Shown: positions 44,899 to 54,504 of the stretch, piece after piece | How the letters are laid out: every line of letters starts with the position of its first letter | Position numbering within the stretch: the stretch's first letter is position 1 | From: Microbacterium faecale | Lineage (GTDB): Bacteria > Actinomycetota > Actinomycetes > Actinomycetales > Microbacteriaceae | DNA: 64,000 nucleotides | NCBI RefSeq assembly: GCF_014640975.1 | Contig: NZ_BMHO01000002.1 | Coordinates: 186,001-250,000 of the forward strand | Reading direction: 5' to 3' | Position numbers and translations under genes: made by a program | Notes under the pieces: generated by a model | Database searches by the model: none | The model's input: the letters and a program-made list of their open reading frames with translations, nothing else | Told to the model about the DNA's origin: nothing

Positions 44899-45723
44899 AT
44901 GTCCTCTGCCACACCACGCGCCGAGGCCGGGAACAACCCGGCCTCGGCCGCGTGGTCGATTCGCCTCGACGGTGCATCGGTCACCTACCCCAACGGCACG
45001 ACGGCGCTGAAGGACGTCTCGCTGACCATCGCGCCCGGTGAGATGGTGTCGATCGTCGGCCTCAGCGGATCCGGCAAGTCGACCCTGATCCGCACGATCA
45101 ACGGTCTCGTGCCGGTCACCGCGGGGACGGTCGAGGTCGGGCCGCACACCGTCTCGTCCCTCTCCGGCCGCGCGCTGCGCTCGCTGCGCGGCGACGTCGG
45201 GATGATCTTCCAGGCGTTCAACCTCGCCGAGCGCGTCGACGTCTACCGCAACACGCTCGTCGGCCGCTTCGCGCGCTCGCACCCGCTGCGGACCCTCCTC
45301 GGGATTCCGAGCCCCGAAGACCGCCGGATCGCTCTCGCGGCGCTCGACGCGGTCGGCATGCTCGAGAAGGTCTGGACGCGAGCCGGATCCCTCTCGGGCG
45401 GCCAGAAGCAGCGCGTCGCGATCGCGCGCGCCCTCTCGCAGGAGCCGCACGTCATGCTCGCGGACGAACCCGTCGCGAGCCTGGATCCGCCCACCGCGCA
45501 CGCCGTGATGAACGAGCTCGTCACGCTCAACGCCGAGCGCGGGCTCACAGTACTCGTCAACCTGCATCTCATGGACCTCGCACGTGATTACACGACCCGC
45601 ATGATCGGGCTGCGCGCGGGCGAGATCGTCTACGACGGTCCGGCCGCCAGCGCCACGGACGCGGACTTCGAGCAGATCTACGGCCGCCGGATCCAGCCGC
45701 AGGACCGCCTGGGAACGTCGTGA
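44899..45723 (+). CDS. phnC: phosphonate-type ABC transporter ATP-binding protein
   Basis: The 274 residues have Walker [10 protein letters not shown], the Q-loop [17 protein letters not shown], signature LSGGQKQR and Walker [14 protein letters not shown], all of the PhnC type. It powers uptake through the two PhnE subunits encoded after it. The TGA overlaps the GTG of the first permease gene. Confidence 0.94.
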   Translation: MSSATPRAEAGNNPASAAWSIRLDGASVTYPNGTTALKDVSLTIAPGEMVSIVGLSGSGKSTLIRTINGLVPVTAGTVEVGPHTVSSLSGRALRSLRGDVGMIFQAFNLAERVDVYRNTLVGRFARSHPLRTLLGIPSPEDRRIALAALDAVGMLEKVWTRAGSLSGGQKQRVAIARALSQEPHVMLADEPVASLDPPTAHAVMNELVTLNAERGLTVLVNLHLMDLARDYTTRMIGLRAGEIVYDGPAASATDADFEQIYGRRIQPQDRLGTS

Positions 45724-46514
45724 GCCTCGCTGTCCCACCCCGGCCGCGCACGTGGCCGAAGACGGCCCTCGTTGCGGCCGCCCTCATCACGTTCACGGTG
45801 CTCACCTGCCTGCCGGCCATCGGCGGCGTCGAGCTCGATTTCGCCTCGATCGCGCGCAACTGGCGCAACGGCGCGAACAAGATGCTGCAACTGCTGCAGC
45901 CCGACTTCACCTTCCTGCCGCGCACGCTCATGCCGATGCTCGAGACACTGCAGATGGCGCTGGTGGGGGCGGCGTTCGCGGCGGCGGTGTCCGTCCCACT
46001 CACTCTGTGGGCGGCGCGCCCGACGAACCCGAACGGGGCGACGCGGCGCGTCGTGCGCGCCATCATCAACGTGATCCGCTCGGTCCCCGACCTCGTGTAC
46101 GCCACGATCCTCGTCGCGCTCGTCGGCGTCGGCGCGCTCCCCGGCCTGCTGACGCTGTTCCTGTTCGACCTCGGCGTGATCGTCAAGCTCGTGTCCGAGG
46201 CAATCGACTCCGAGCGCCACCCGTACTTGGAAGCCGGCCGCGCCGCGGGCGGGACGCAGTCGCAGCTGAATCGCGCGCTCGCGATCCCACAGACCCGCCC
46301 GCTCTTCTGGAACCAGTGGCTCTATGCCCTCGAGCTGAACGTGCGTATCTCTGCGGTGCTCGGCATCGTCGGCGCCGGCGGCATCGGGCGCCTGCTCAAC
46401 GAACGATTCGGCTTCTACGCATACGACGACGTCGGACTCATCATCCTCGAGATCCTCGTCGTCGTGATTCTCATCGAAGTGTGTTCGAACGTGCTGCGAC
46501 GGAGGCTCACATGA
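45720..46514 (+). CDS. phnE: phosphonate-type ABC transporter permease, first subunit
   Basis: This 264-residue PhnE-like permease has six hydrophobic segments and the EAA-like loop [20 protein letters not shown], followed by [23 protein letters not shown] residues. It starts with GTG, overlapping phnC by four bases. It overlaps the second permease by four bases (ATGA). Confidence 0.92.
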   Translation: MSLAVPPRPRTWPKTALVAAALITFTVLTCLPAIGGVELDFASIARNWRNGANKMLQLLQPDFTFLPRTLMPMLETLQMALVGAAFAAAVSVPLTLWAARPTNPNGATRRVVRAIINVIRSVPDLVYATILVALVGVGALPGLLTLFLFDLGVIVKLVSEAIDSERHPYLEAGRAAGGTQSQLNRALAIPQTRPLFWNQWLYALELNVRISAVLGIVGAGGIGRLLNERFGFYAYDDVGLIILEILVVVILIEVCSNVLRRRLT

Positions 46515-47323
46515 CCGCGCTGCCGAAGGCCCCCTCTCGCGCCGGGACCACGACGTGGACGATCGCCGTCGGCGCCGTCATCCTCGCGGCCGTGGCCTTC
46601 CTCGACGTCGACTGGGGTGCGCTGCTGAACCTGCCGCGTTCCTCGTGGGAATACGGCACGCTCATGTTCGCGAGCCCCGATTGGGAGAAGCTGCCACGCG
46701 CCCTGTTCGAGACCTGGCGATCGATCTCGATGGCGTGGCTCGGCGCGATCCTCTGCGTCGCCCTGTCGATTCCCCTCGGGATGCTCGCCGCTCACGGGGT
46801 CGGTCCCGCGTGGCTGCGCCCGATCCTCCGCGGGATCTTCGCCATGATCCGCGCGGTGCCCGAGGTGATCATCGCGCTCATCCTCCTGACGGTGACTGGG
46901 CTCACCCCCTTCACGGGCGCACTCGCGCTCGGGATCGCGGGCGTCGGCACGCAGGGCAAGTGGACCTACGAGACGATCGAGTCGCTGAGTGACAACGCCG
47001 CCGAAGCGGTCGAGGCCGCTGGCGGCGGACGAATCGCGGTGCTGCGGTGGGCGCTGTGGCCGGCTGCGCTCCCCTCGCTGATGTCGTTCGCGCTCTATCG
47101 CTTCGAGCTCGGCATCCGCATGTCGGCGGTCCTCGGCCTCGTCGGCGCCGGCGGCATCGGATCCATGCTGTCGAACTACACCAACTATCGTGAGTGGGCA
47201 ACGGTGGGCATGCTGCTGATCGTCGTGATCGCCGCGACCATGCTCGTCGACGCCGTCTCGGGGGCGATCCGCCGCCGCATCATGGAGGGAGCCCGCGTCC
47301 GTGGGATGGTCAGGAGCCGATGA
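46511..47323 (+). CDS. phnE: phosphonate-type ABC transporter permease, second subunit
   Basis: The 270 residues form another PhnE-like permease with the loop YETIESLSDNAAEAVEAAGG and the C-terminal RMSAVLGLVGAGGIGSMLSN. It is only distantly similar to the first copy, so the transporter is probably a heterodimer. The 3' end overlaps the start of the RpiR gene by 23 bases. Confidence 0.92.
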   Translation: MTALPKAPSRAGTTTWTIAVGAVILAAVAFLDVDWGALLNLPRSSWEYGTLMFASPDWEKLPRALFETWRSISMAWLGAILCVALSIPLGMLAAHGVGPAWLRPILRGIFAMIRAVPEVIIALILLTVTGLTPFTGALALGIAGVGTQGKWTYETIESLSDNAAEAVEAAGGGRIAVLRWALWPAALPSLMSFALYRFELGIRMSAVLGLVGAGGIGSMLSNYTNYREWATVGMLLIVVIAATMLVDAVSGAIRRRIMEGARVRGMVRSR

Positions 47324-48170
47324 CGCCCCCGCGACCGCGCGGATCCGTGCGCTCGCGCCCTCGATGCACGCGGGCGAGCGACGGGTCGCCGAGGCGATCG
47401 CCGCGGATCTCGCGACGACCGTGGAATCGACCGCGCAGGATCTCGCGGATGCCGTCGGCGTCGGTCGCGCGACAGTCGTGCGTACGGCACAGACGCTCGG
47501 CTACGACGGGTACCCACAACTGCGCGTCGCGGTGACACGCGAACTCGCGCTCGCGACCCCCGCGCACGCCCCCGAGGATCCCTCGTTGCTCGGCAGGCTG
47601 CGCCGATCGGTGAGCCACTTCGCGTCGCGGCTCGATCACACTGTCTCCGGGCTCACGGAGGAGGCGCTCGCCTCCGTCGTTGCGGCGCTTGATGCCGCCC
47701 CGCGCGTGCTCGTCGTCGCGAACGGTCTCAGCTCGCCCCTCGGCCTCGATCTTCACCTGCGGCTGACGGCGGCAGGGCGCCCCGCCGAGTTCATCCACGA
47801 CTCACTCGCCCAGCGCATCGCGGCCCGGCAGATGACGCCCGCCGATGTGTGCGTCGTGATCTCCGGATCCGGCGCGAGCGACGCCACCCTGGCTGTGATG
47901 CGCGCCGCGGGCGACTCGGGAGCGCACGTCATCGCCGTCACGTCGTTCGCACGGTCTGCCGTCGCCGAGAAGGCGGACACGGCGCTCATCGTGCCGCCTG
48001 TCGGAGAGTCGTTCCGCGACGAGCTGCTGCACACCTCGCGCGCCGCCCTCATGCTCATTACCGAGGCGCTCGTCGACGCCGTCGTCACCCATCGCGGACG
48101 CCGCGGTGTCGCCGCGCGCGATGCCATGCTGCGCGAGGTCGAGAGCGCCATCCGAGAGTCCGAACGCTGA
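47301..48170 (+). CDS. RpiR-family (HTH plus SIS) transcriptional regulator
   Basis: The 289 residues have an N-terminal HTH_6 domain (RRVAEAIAADLATTVESTAQ, ADAVGVGRATVVRTAQTLGY) and a C-terminal SIS domain at about 130-265 with VLVVANGLSSPLG and VCVVISGSGASDATL. SIS regulators usually sense phosphorylated sugars. Its position at the end of the phosphonate operon suggests it controls that operon in response to a phosphorylated ligand. The GTG at 47301 gives the best family match. Confidence 0.88.
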   Translation: MGWSGADDAPATARIRALAPSMHAGERRVAEAIAADLATTVESTAQDLADAVGVGRATVVRTAQTLGYDGYPQLRVAVTRELALATPAHAPEDPSLLGRLRRSVSHFASRLDHTVSGLTEEALASVVAALDAAPRVLVVANGLSSPLGLDLHLRLTAAGRPAEFIHDSLAQRIAARQMTPADVCVVISGSGASDATLAVMRAAGDSGAHVIAVTSFARSAVAEKADTALIVPPVGESFRDELLHTSRAALMLITEALVDAVVTHRGRRGVAARDAMLREVESAIRESER

Positions 48171-48237
48171 CCGTTTCTGCCGTGTCAGCAGCACCGCGAA
48201 CGCCCCCGTTTCGGCCCTCGAATGCGTCACGGTCAAG

Positions 48238-48265
48238 TTGCGATCGATATTCAAACCGGTATCGT
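48238..48265 (+). promoter_or_regulatory. possible promoter of ectABC
   Basis: TTGCGA (48238-48243) and TATCGT (48260-48265) with a 16-bp spacer lie just before the GGGGAG ribosome site of ectA. Confidence 0.4.
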
Positions 48266-48274
48266 CGGGGAGAC

Positions 48275-48805
48275 ATGTCATTGCAGAACGAGCAGGATCC
48301 TCTGTCGACCGGTGATGCGCCGGTGGCGCTGAGACCCCCTCGGCTTGATGACGGAGGTGGCATGTGGCGAGTCGCCCGCGACTCGCAGACTCTCGATCTG
48401 AATTCGTCGTATTCCTACGTGCTCTTCGCCCGCGACTTCGCGCGCTCGTGCCGTGTTGCCGTGCAGGACGATCGTGTCGTGGGCTTCGTGCTCGGATACC
48501 GTCGCCCTGACGACCCCACACGCCTGTTCGTGTGGCAGGTCGCGGTAGACGCGGACCAGCGCGGACGCGGCCTCTCGGGCCGCATGCTCGACGATCTCGT
48601 CACCGCCGCCGGCGATGACGACCCGATCCGCTGGGTCGAGACGACGATCACCGACGACAACATCGCCTCCCAGCGACTGTTCGCGTCGTTCGCCCGGCGG
48701 TGGAACGTCGGCGAGAGCGTCGAGCCTCTCTTCGAAGCCGATCACTTCCCCGATGGTCACGACCCGGAACCCGTGCACCTCATCGGGCCGTTCATGCCCG
48801 CATAG
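48275..48805 (+). CDS. ectA: L-2,4-diaminobutyrate acetyltransferase
   Basis: EctA acetylates diaminobutyrate to N-gamma-acetyldiaminobutyrate, the second step of ectoine synthesis. The 176 residues are a GNAT protein with LRPPRLDDGGGMWRVARDSQ, SYSYVLFARDFA, the CoA loop VDADQRGRGLSGRML, and ETTITDDNIASQRLF. GGGGAG lies a few bases before ATG. ectB follows after 96 bp. Confidence 0.96.
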   Translation: MSLQNEQDPLSTGDAPVALRPPRLDDGGGMWRVARDSQTLDLNSSYSYVLFARDFARSCRVAVQDDRVVGFVLGYRRPDDPTRLFVWQVAVDADQRGRGLSGRMLDDLVTAAGDDDPIRWVETTITDDNIASQRLFASFARRWNVGESVEPLFEADHFPDGHDPEPVHLIGPFMPA

Positions 48806-48901
48806 ATATGTGAAGCCTGGGTCCGACGGGCCCAGCCGCGAGATGCGAGAGCGTCACGTGTCATTGCCCCGTGCCGGGGCGTTCCCTGGAGGATAAACAC
48901 G

Positions 48902-50179
48902 ATGTCCCTCACCGAAGATCCCACGTTCGCCGCGTTCACCAGCCAGGAGTCGAACGTGCGCAGTTACTCGCGTTCATGGCCGGTCGTTTTCGATCGCGCT
49001 CTCGGCTCATACCTGTACGACACGGACGGCCGTGCGTACCTCGACTTCTTCGCCGGAGCCGGCGTGCTCAACTACGGGCACAACCACCCCGTCCTGAAGA
49101 AGGTGCTGGTCGACTACATCTCGAGCGACCGCATCCTGCACTCGCTCGACATGTTCACCGAGGCGCGCCGCGACTTCCTGCAGACGTTCAACGACCTCAT
49201 CCTCGAGCCGCGCGACCTCGACTACCGCGTCGTGTTCCCCGGCCCGGGTGGCGCGAACGCCGTCGAGGCCGCGCTCAAGCTCGCGCGCAAGATCACCGGT
49301 CGCGAGTCGGTCGTGAACTTCACGAACGCGTTCCACGGCATGACGCTCGGCGCACTGTCCGTCACGGGCAATTCGCTGAAGCGCGGTGGCGCGGGCATCC
49401 CGCTCGTGCACGCGACGCCGATGCCGTACGACGATTACTTCGACCGCGACTACCCCGACTTCTTCTACTTCGAGCGTCTTCTGACCGACACGGGCAGCGG
49501 GCTGAACAAGCCGGCCGCCGTGATCGTCGAGACGGTCCAGGGTGAGGGCGGCGTGAACACCGCGCGTGCCGAGTGGCTGCGCGGACTGTCGGAGCTGTGC
49601 AAGAAGCACGACATCCTCTTGATCCTCGATGACGTGCAGATGGGCTGCGGCCGCACGGGCGGCTTCTTCAGCTTCGAAGAGGCGGGCATCGTCCCCGACA
49701 TGGTCTGCATCTCGAAGTCGATCTCGGGCGTGGGCCTGCCGATGGCGCTCACCCTCGTGCGTCCCGAGCACGATGTCTGGGAGCCGGGCGAGCACAACGG
49801 CACGTTCCGTGGCAACGCCCCCGCGTTCGTCACCGCTGCCGAGGCGTTCCGCACCTTCTGGAGCGACGACGAGCTCGAGAAGGCCACGATCCGCAAGGGT
49901 GCCTACGTCGAGAGCCGCCTGAATCAGATTGCGGCGAAGCACCCCGACGCCGGCCTCGTCGCGAAGGGTCGCGGTCTCGCTCGCGGCCTGCAGTACGCCG
50001 ACGGTGAGACCGCTGGCCGCGTGGCCTCGGGCTCCTTCGACCGCGGCCTGCTCGTGGAAACGTCCGGCCCCGAGGACGAGGTCCTGAAGCTCCTGCCGCC
50101 GCTGACGGTCACCGAGGAAGAGCTCGACAAGGGCCTCGCGATCATCGAAGCCGCCACGGACGAGGCCCTCGCGGCCTGA
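48902..50179 (+). CDS. ectB: diaminobutyrate-2-oxoglutarate transaminase
   Basis: EctB makes diaminobutyrate from aspartate semialdehyde with glutamate, using PLP. The 425 residues begin with [15 protein letters not shown] and contain [35 protein letters not shown], the PLP lysine in [13 protein letters not shown], and the C-terminal [25 protein letters not shown] lies before ATG. Length is normal. Confidence 0.97.
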   Translation: MSLTEDPTFAAFTSQESNVRSYSRSWPVVFDRALGSYLYDTDGRAYLDFFAGAGVLNYGHNHPVLKKVLVDYISSDRILHSLDMFTEARRDFLQTFNDLILEPRDLDYRVVFPGPGGANAVEAALKLARKITGRESVVNFTNAFHGMTLGALSVTGNSLKRGGAGIPLVHATPMPYDDYFDRDYPDFFYFERLLTDTGSGLNKPAAVIVETVQGEGGVNTARAEWLRGLSELCKKHDILLILDDVQMGCGRTGGFFSFEEAGIVPDMVCISKSISGVGLPMALTLVRPEHDVWEPGEHNGTFRGNAPAFVTAAEAFRTFWSDDELEKATIRKGAYVESRLNQIAAKHPDAGLVAKGRGLARGLQYADGETAGRVASGSFDRGLLVETSGPEDEVLKLLPPLTVTEEELDKGLAIIEAATDEALAA

Positions 50180-50229
50180 GTCGTCGCGCGGCACACCTGG
50201 ACGTCGACCCACTACGAAAGGACCACTCC

Positions 50230-50625
50230 ATGATCGTTCGCACTCTCGACGAGATCACCGACACCGAGTACGACATCAAGAGCGAGAACTGGCGCAGCAA
50301 GCGCATCGTCCTCGCGAAGGAGGGCGTCGGCTTCTCCGTTCACGAGACGACGCTCTACGCCGGCACGGTCAGCGAGTTCTGGTACGCGAACCACATTGAG
50401 GCCGTGTTCATCACGACCGGCGAGGGCGAGATCGAGGATGTCGCCACCGGTGAGGTGCACGAGCTGAAGCCCGGCACGCTGTACCTGCTGAACAACCACG
50501 ACAAGCACATCGTGCGCCCGCGCACGGAGATCAAGTGCGTGTGCGTGTTCAACCCGCCGGTCACCGGCAAGGAGGTGCACGACGAGAACGGCGTGTACCC
50601 CCTCGTGACCGAGGACGTCGCGTAA
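50230..50625 (+). CDS. ectC: ectoine synthase
   Basis: EctC closes the ring of acetyl-diaminobutyrate to ectoine. The 131 residues form a cupin with [35 protein letters not shown], the metal ligands in [16 protein letters not shown], and [13 protein letters not shown]. It is 50 bp after ectB. No ectoine hydroxylase gene (ectD) follows; a terminator and a helicase gene do. Confidence 0.97.
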   Translation: MIVRTLDEITDTEYDIKSENWRSKRIVLAKEGVGFSVHETTLYAGTVSEFWYANHIEAVFITTGEGEIEDVATGEVHELKPGTLYLLNNHDKHIVRPRTEIKCVCVFNPPVTGKEVHDENGVYPLVTEDVA

Positions 50626-50640
50626 GCGCCATCCCCTGAC

Positions 50641-50679
50641 GAAAGCCGCCGGAGAGCATTCAGCTCTTCGGCGGCTTTC
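50641..50679 (+). terminator. intrinsic terminator after ectC
   Basis: A 17-bp stem with one mismatch (GAAAGCCGCC on the left, GGCGGCTTTC on the right) and a 5-base loop lies 15 bases after the ectC stop. Confidence 0.85.
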
Positions 50680-50851
50680 GCACGTTAGACTACGGAATGA
50701 GCGCCGACGTGCGCTCGTCGTCGCGGTCTGCTCGAGCAATCCATGCTCGCACCGCTCCCGTGGCGAATCGGATTCGGCTTCCGCCGCGTTCGCCCTCTTC
50801 CCGGCCAGTCGCCATCGCCGCGTGCGCCGGGCTCAATCGAGAGAGTTCTTC

Positions 50852-52240
50852 ATGACCGCTGCCCCTGCGCAGACCCCTTCCTTCGCCGACCTCGGCGTTC
50901 CTGCCCGCATCGTCGACGCGCTCATCGCCGTCGACCGCCCGACCCCCTTCCCGATTCAGACCGCGACCCTGCCGTCCACGCTCGCGGGCCGCGACGTGCT
51001 CGGGCGCGGCAAGACCGGATCCGGCAAGACGCTGGCATTCGCGATTCCGCTCGCCGCGCGCCTCTCCGACGAGAAGCGGACCCCCCGCCGCCCGACCGGC
51101 CTCATCCTCGCTCCGACCCGCGAGCTCGCCACGCAGATCGCGAAGGTCGTCGCACCGCTGGCTCAGGCCGAGGGCCTCACCGTCACAACCGTCTTCGGCG
51201 GCGTCTCGCAGCGTCCGCAGGAGCAGGCGTTCGCGCGCGGCGTCGACATCGTCGTCGCGTGCCCCGGCCGGCTCGAAGACCTCATCAACCAGAAGATCGT
51301 CTCGCTCGACCGCGTGCAGATCACCGTGCTCGACGAGGCCGACCACATGGCCGACCTCGGCTTCCTGCCGGGCGTCACGCGGATCCTGTCGCAGACGCCG
51401 TCCGGCGGCCAGCGCATGCTGTTCTCGGCGACGCTCGACCGCGGCGTCGCGGGGCTCGCGAAGCGCTTCCTCTCGTCCCCTGTCGAGCACTCCGTCGACC
51501 CAGCCGACTCCCCCGTCGCCGACATGACGCACCACGTGTTCGAGGCGGCCGACCAGGACGCCAAGAAGGCGATCGTGCGCGAGCTCGCCACGGGCGCCGG
51601 CAAGCGGATCCTCTTCTCGCGCACGAAGCACCAGGCCAAGCGCATCGCCAAGCAGCTCACCGCTGCAGGGATCCCCGCCGTCGACCTGCAGGGCAACCTG
51701 TCGCAGAACGCGCGTGACCGCAACCTCGCGGCGCTCTCCGACGGCAGCGTCAAGGTGCTCGTGGCGACCGACGTCGCGGCGCGCGGCGTCCACGTCGATG
51801 GCATCGACCTCGTCGTGCACATGGACCCGCCCGCCGATCACAAGGCGTACCTGCACCGCTCGGGCCGCACCGCTCGCGCCGGTGCCTCCGGTGACGTCGT
51901 CACCCTCATGACCCCGGACCAGCGCTCCGACGTGAAGCAGCTGCTGCGTCGCGCCGGCATCACCGCTCAGCCGCAGCGTGTCACGCCCGACAGCCCCGCA
52001 CTCGTCGAGTTGATCGGCGATCGCGCCGAGCACGTCGCCCCGCGCCCGGGCGGTCCCGGATCCGGCAACGCTCCGGCACCGGGGTCGCAGGGCGGTGGCA
52101 CCTCACAGGGCGCGAACGCGCGCCGCAAGCGCGCTCAGCGCCAGGGTCAGGGCGGTCATCCGCAGGGCGGCGCCCGTCGTTCGCGCGGTGGACGAGGCGG
52201 CTCCGGCCGCTCCCACGCTCCGCGCCAGAACCAGCGCTGA
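50852..52240 (+). CDS. DEAD-box RNA helicase
   Basis: The 462 residues have the Q motif PTPFPIQTATLPSTLAGRDV, motif I GKTGSGKTLAFAIPLA, motif II VLDEADHMADLGFLPG, motif III FSATL, and motif VI HRSGRTARAG, then a Gly/Arg/Gln-rich tail of about 60 residues that probably binds RNA. It resembles RhlE/CsdA-like helicases. TAGACT at 50686-50691 gives a leader of about 155 bases, as is common in cold-induced helicase genes. ATG 50852 was chosen; upstream in-frame codons are not family-like. Confidence 0.94.
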   Translation: MTAAPAQTPSFADLGVPARIVDALIAVDRPTPFPIQTATLPSTLAGRDVLGRGKTGSGKTLAFAIPLAARLSDEKRTPRRPTGLILAPTRELATQIAKVVAPLAQAEGLTVTTVFGGVSQRPQEQAFARGVDIVVACPGRLEDLINQKIVSLDRVQITVLDEADHMADLGFLPGVTRILSQTPSGGQRMLFSATLDRGVAGLAKRFLSSPVEHSVDPADSPVADMTHHVFEAADQDAKKAIVRELATGAGKRILFSRTKHQAKRIAKQLTAAGIPAVDLQGNLSQNARDRNLAALSDGSVKVLVATDVAARGVHVDGIDLVVHMDPPADHKAYLHRSGRTARAGASGDVVTLMTPDQRSDVKQLLRRAGITAQPQRVTPDSPALVELIGDRAEHVAPRPGGPGSGNAPAPGSQGGGTSQGANARRKRAQRQGQGGHPQGGARRSRGGRGGSGRSHAPRQNQR

Positions 52241-52242
52241 CG

Positions 52243-52305
52243 ACTCCGCACGTCTCCGACAAGTCCGTCGCTGTTCGCAGCGGACTCGTCGGAGACTTGC
52301 GGACT
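52243..52305. repeat. hairpin element P5 (63 bp)
   Basis: Arms of 25 bp with three mismatches (52243-52267 and 52281-52305) share GTCTCCGAC and AGTCCG. It starts just after the stop of the helicase gene. A second, terminator-like hairpin follows at 52331, so P5 is not needed as terminator. Confidence 0.75.
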
Positions 52306-52330
52306 GAGGCGTGGGTGACGCGGTCGACGC

Positions 52331-52375
52331 ATGAATGAGGGCCGGCCGGATGCTTTCCGGCCGGCCCTCATTCAT
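52331..52375. terminator. bidirectional terminator between helicase and rhaS genes
   Basis: Perfect 20-bp arms (ATGAATGAGGGCCGGCCGGA and complement) with a 5-base loop lie between the two convergent genes. The distal ends are A/T-rich on both strands. Confidence 0.8.
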
Positions 52376-52379
52376 ACGC

Positions 52380-53420
52380 TCAGAAGTCGAAATCTTCGAT
52401 GTTGTCCGCGTCGAACACGAACGGCTCGCCGAGCACGACCTCGCCATCGGCGCCGACCGTGTATTCACCGAGCTCGCCAGCCTCGAACGTGCTGCCCTCG
52501 GATCCGTCGGTCTCGCCCGTCACGAGGGCGTTCGCCGCGTAGGCGGACAGGTAACCCAGCTCCTCCGGGTTCCACAGCGCGAACGCCGTGACCGTGCCGT
52601 CGGCGACGTACTCGCGCATCTGGTTCGGCGTGCCGAGGCCCGTCAGCGCGACCTCGCCCTGGTACTCCGACGTGGAGAGGTAACGCGCGGCCGCCGCGAT
52701 GCCGACCGTGGTGGGCGAGACGATGCCCGCGAGGTCGGGGTGCGTCTGCAGCAGGGCGGCCGTCTGGTCGAACGACTTCTGGTCGTCGTCGTCGCCGTAC
52801 ACCGTGTCGACGACCTCGATGTCGGGGTGGTTGGCCTCGAGCTCGGCGTTCATCATGTCGATCCAGGCGTTCTGGTTCGTCGCGTTCGCGGCAGCCGACA
52901 GGAACGCGATCTCGCCTTCGCCGCCGATCTGCTCGGCGATGAGGTCGACCTGCGCCTGGGCGATCAGCTCGGCGGACGACTGGTTGACGAACAGGTCGCG
53001 GCACTCGGGATCGGTGTCCGAGTCGAACGTCACGATCTTCGTTCCGACGGAGCTCGCCTCCTCGAGAGCGTCGCAGATCGCGCTCGGGTCGTTCGCGGAC
53101 ACGACGAGCGCATCGACCTGCTGCTGCGCAGCCGTCTGGATGTAGCTGACCTGCGAGGTCGGGTTCGCCTCCGCAGGGCCGACCTCGTCGAAGGATCCGC
53201 CGAACTCTTCGACCGCGGTCTCGCCGCCGACGCGCGACGTCTCGAAGTAGGGGTTGCCGAGGTTCTTCGGGAGGAAGGTGATCGAGGCGGCTTCGTCGCC
53301 GGATCCGCCTTCTTCGCCCGTTCCGCCGTCGTCGCTCGAGCAGCCGACGGCGACCAGGGCGACGCTCGCGGCGATCGCGCCGGCGCCGAGGAGGCGACGG
53401 GAAGTGCTGTGTCCAAACAT
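52380..53420 (-). CDS. rhaS: rhamnose-type ABC transporter substrate-binding lipoprotein
   Basis: The 346 residues have a lipoprotein signal (GAIAASVALVAVGCSS), an acidic linker, and a sugar-binding fold with ITFLPKNLGNPYFETSR, VSANDPSAICDAL, FDSDTDPECRDLFVNQ, LSAAANATNQNAWID, and TGLGTPNQM. These match rhizobial RhaS and differ from LsrB. It is the last gene of the transporter operon and ends at a strong terminator. AAAGGA precedes ATG. Confidence 0.9.
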   Translation of the reverse strand: MFGHSTSRRLLGAGAIAASVALVAVGCSSDDGGTGEEGGSGDEAASITFLPKNLGNPYFETSRVGGETAVEEFGGSFDEVGPAEANPTSQVSYIQTAAQQQVDALVVSANDPSAICDALEEASSVGTKIVTFDSDTDPECRDLFVNQSSAELIAQAQVDLIAEQIGGEGEIAFLSAAANATNQNAWIDMMNAELEANHPDIEVVDTVYGDDDDQKSFDQTAALLQTHPDLAGIVSPTTVGIAAAARYLSTSEYQGEVALTGLGTPNQMREYVADGTVTAFALWNPEELGYLSAYAANALVTGETDGSEGSTFEAGELGEYTVGADGEVVLGEPFVFDADNIEDFDF

Positions 53421-53451
53421 CGTTGTTCCTTTCGTGGTGAGGTCTCTCGGG

Positions 53452-54504
53452 TCAGGTGGGGAGCTTCGCCCGTTCGCGGAGCTGTCGGCGCCGCCCGAGG
53501 GCGGCCTCTCGCCGTGAGCGCGCCCCGGCAAGGACGGCGGCCGAGATGACCGACAGAATCAGGAGCACGCCCGTGATGATGTTGATCACGGCGCTCGAGA
53601 CGCCCGCGATCTGCAGCGCCCTGCTGAGCGTGCCGATGAGCAGCACGCCCGCGATGACGCCGTGGAGGGCGCCTCGTCCGCCGAAGATCGATACGCCGCC
53701 CAGTAGGACGGCCGCGATGATCTGCAGCTCCATGCCCATCGCGTTCTGACCGCGGGCGCTGCCATAGTCAAGCGTGAAGTACACCCCGGCGAAGGCCGCC
53801 ATGGCGCCGCTCAGCACGAAGAGCGTGAACTTCGAGCGCGCCACGTCGATGCCGGCGAAATGCGCCGCCTCCTTGTTCAGTCCGATCGCATACAGGGCGC
53901 GGCCGAACGGCGTCGCGTGCAGCACGACGGCGAACACGATCGCGAGGACGAGGAAGGGGATCATGACGCCCGGGATCGGCGTGCCCGGGATGTTGGCCTT
54001 CGCCAGATCCGTCCAGAACTCGGGGAAGTCGGTGACTGCGGCCGTGCCGAGCAGCCCGACGGCGATACCGCGGAACAGCGCGAGGCTGCCGATCGTCACG
54101 GCGAGCGAAGGCAGGCCCACGACGGTCACGAGGAAGCCGTTGATCGCACCGCACACAGCTCCTCCCGCGATCGCGAGGACCGCGGCGACCGGAAGCGGCA
54201 GACCCGCTTGGACGAACATGCCCGTCAGCACGCTCGACAGCCCGACGACGCTCGCGACGGAGAGGTCGATCTCCTCCGTGATGATGATGAGCGTCATCGG
54301 CAGCGCGATGAGGAGGATCGGTGCGATCTCGCGCAACATGTAGGTGACGGTCAGGGGGCTGTCGAAGTTCGGCACCACAGCGAGGGCCACCACGATGACG
54401 ATTGCGAGCAGGCCGATGACGGCCGCTTCGCGCGTGAGAAGCGCGCGGCGCCAGAACGGATGCGCGTGCGGGGGCGTCACGCCCGTGACGAGCGTCGTTG
54501 TCAT
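53452..54504 (-). CDS. rhaQ: rhamnose-type ABC transporter permease RhaQ-like
   Basis: This 350-residue permease of the BPD_transp_2 family has about ten membrane segments, with the EEIDLSVASVVGLSSVLTG loop and VTIGSLALFRGIAVGLLG. Its ATG overlaps the stop of the other permease gene by four bases. The two permeases probably form a heterodimer. Confidence 0.88.
   Translation of the reverse strand: MTTTLVTGVTPPHAHPFWRRALLTREAAVIGLLAIVIVVALAVVPNFDSPLTVTYMLREIAPILLIALPMTLIIITEEIDLSVASVVGLSSVLTGMFVQAGLPLPVAAVLAIAGGAVCGAINGFLVTVVGLPSLAVTIGSLALFRGIAVGLLGTAAVTDFPEFWTDLAKANIPGTPIPGVMIPFLVLAIVFAVVLHATPFGRALYAIGLNKEAAHFAGIDVARSKFTLFVLSGAMAAFAGVYFTLDYGSARGQNAMGMELQIIAAVLLGGVSIFGGRGALHGVIAGVLLIGTLSRALQIAGVSSAVINIITGVLLILSVISAAVLAGARSRREAALGRRRQLRERAKLPT

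Noticed and set aside
52380..53420. Binding protein considered as LsrB
   Set aside because: NATNQNAWID, TGLGTPNQM and the C-terminal part fit RhaS better than LsrB.
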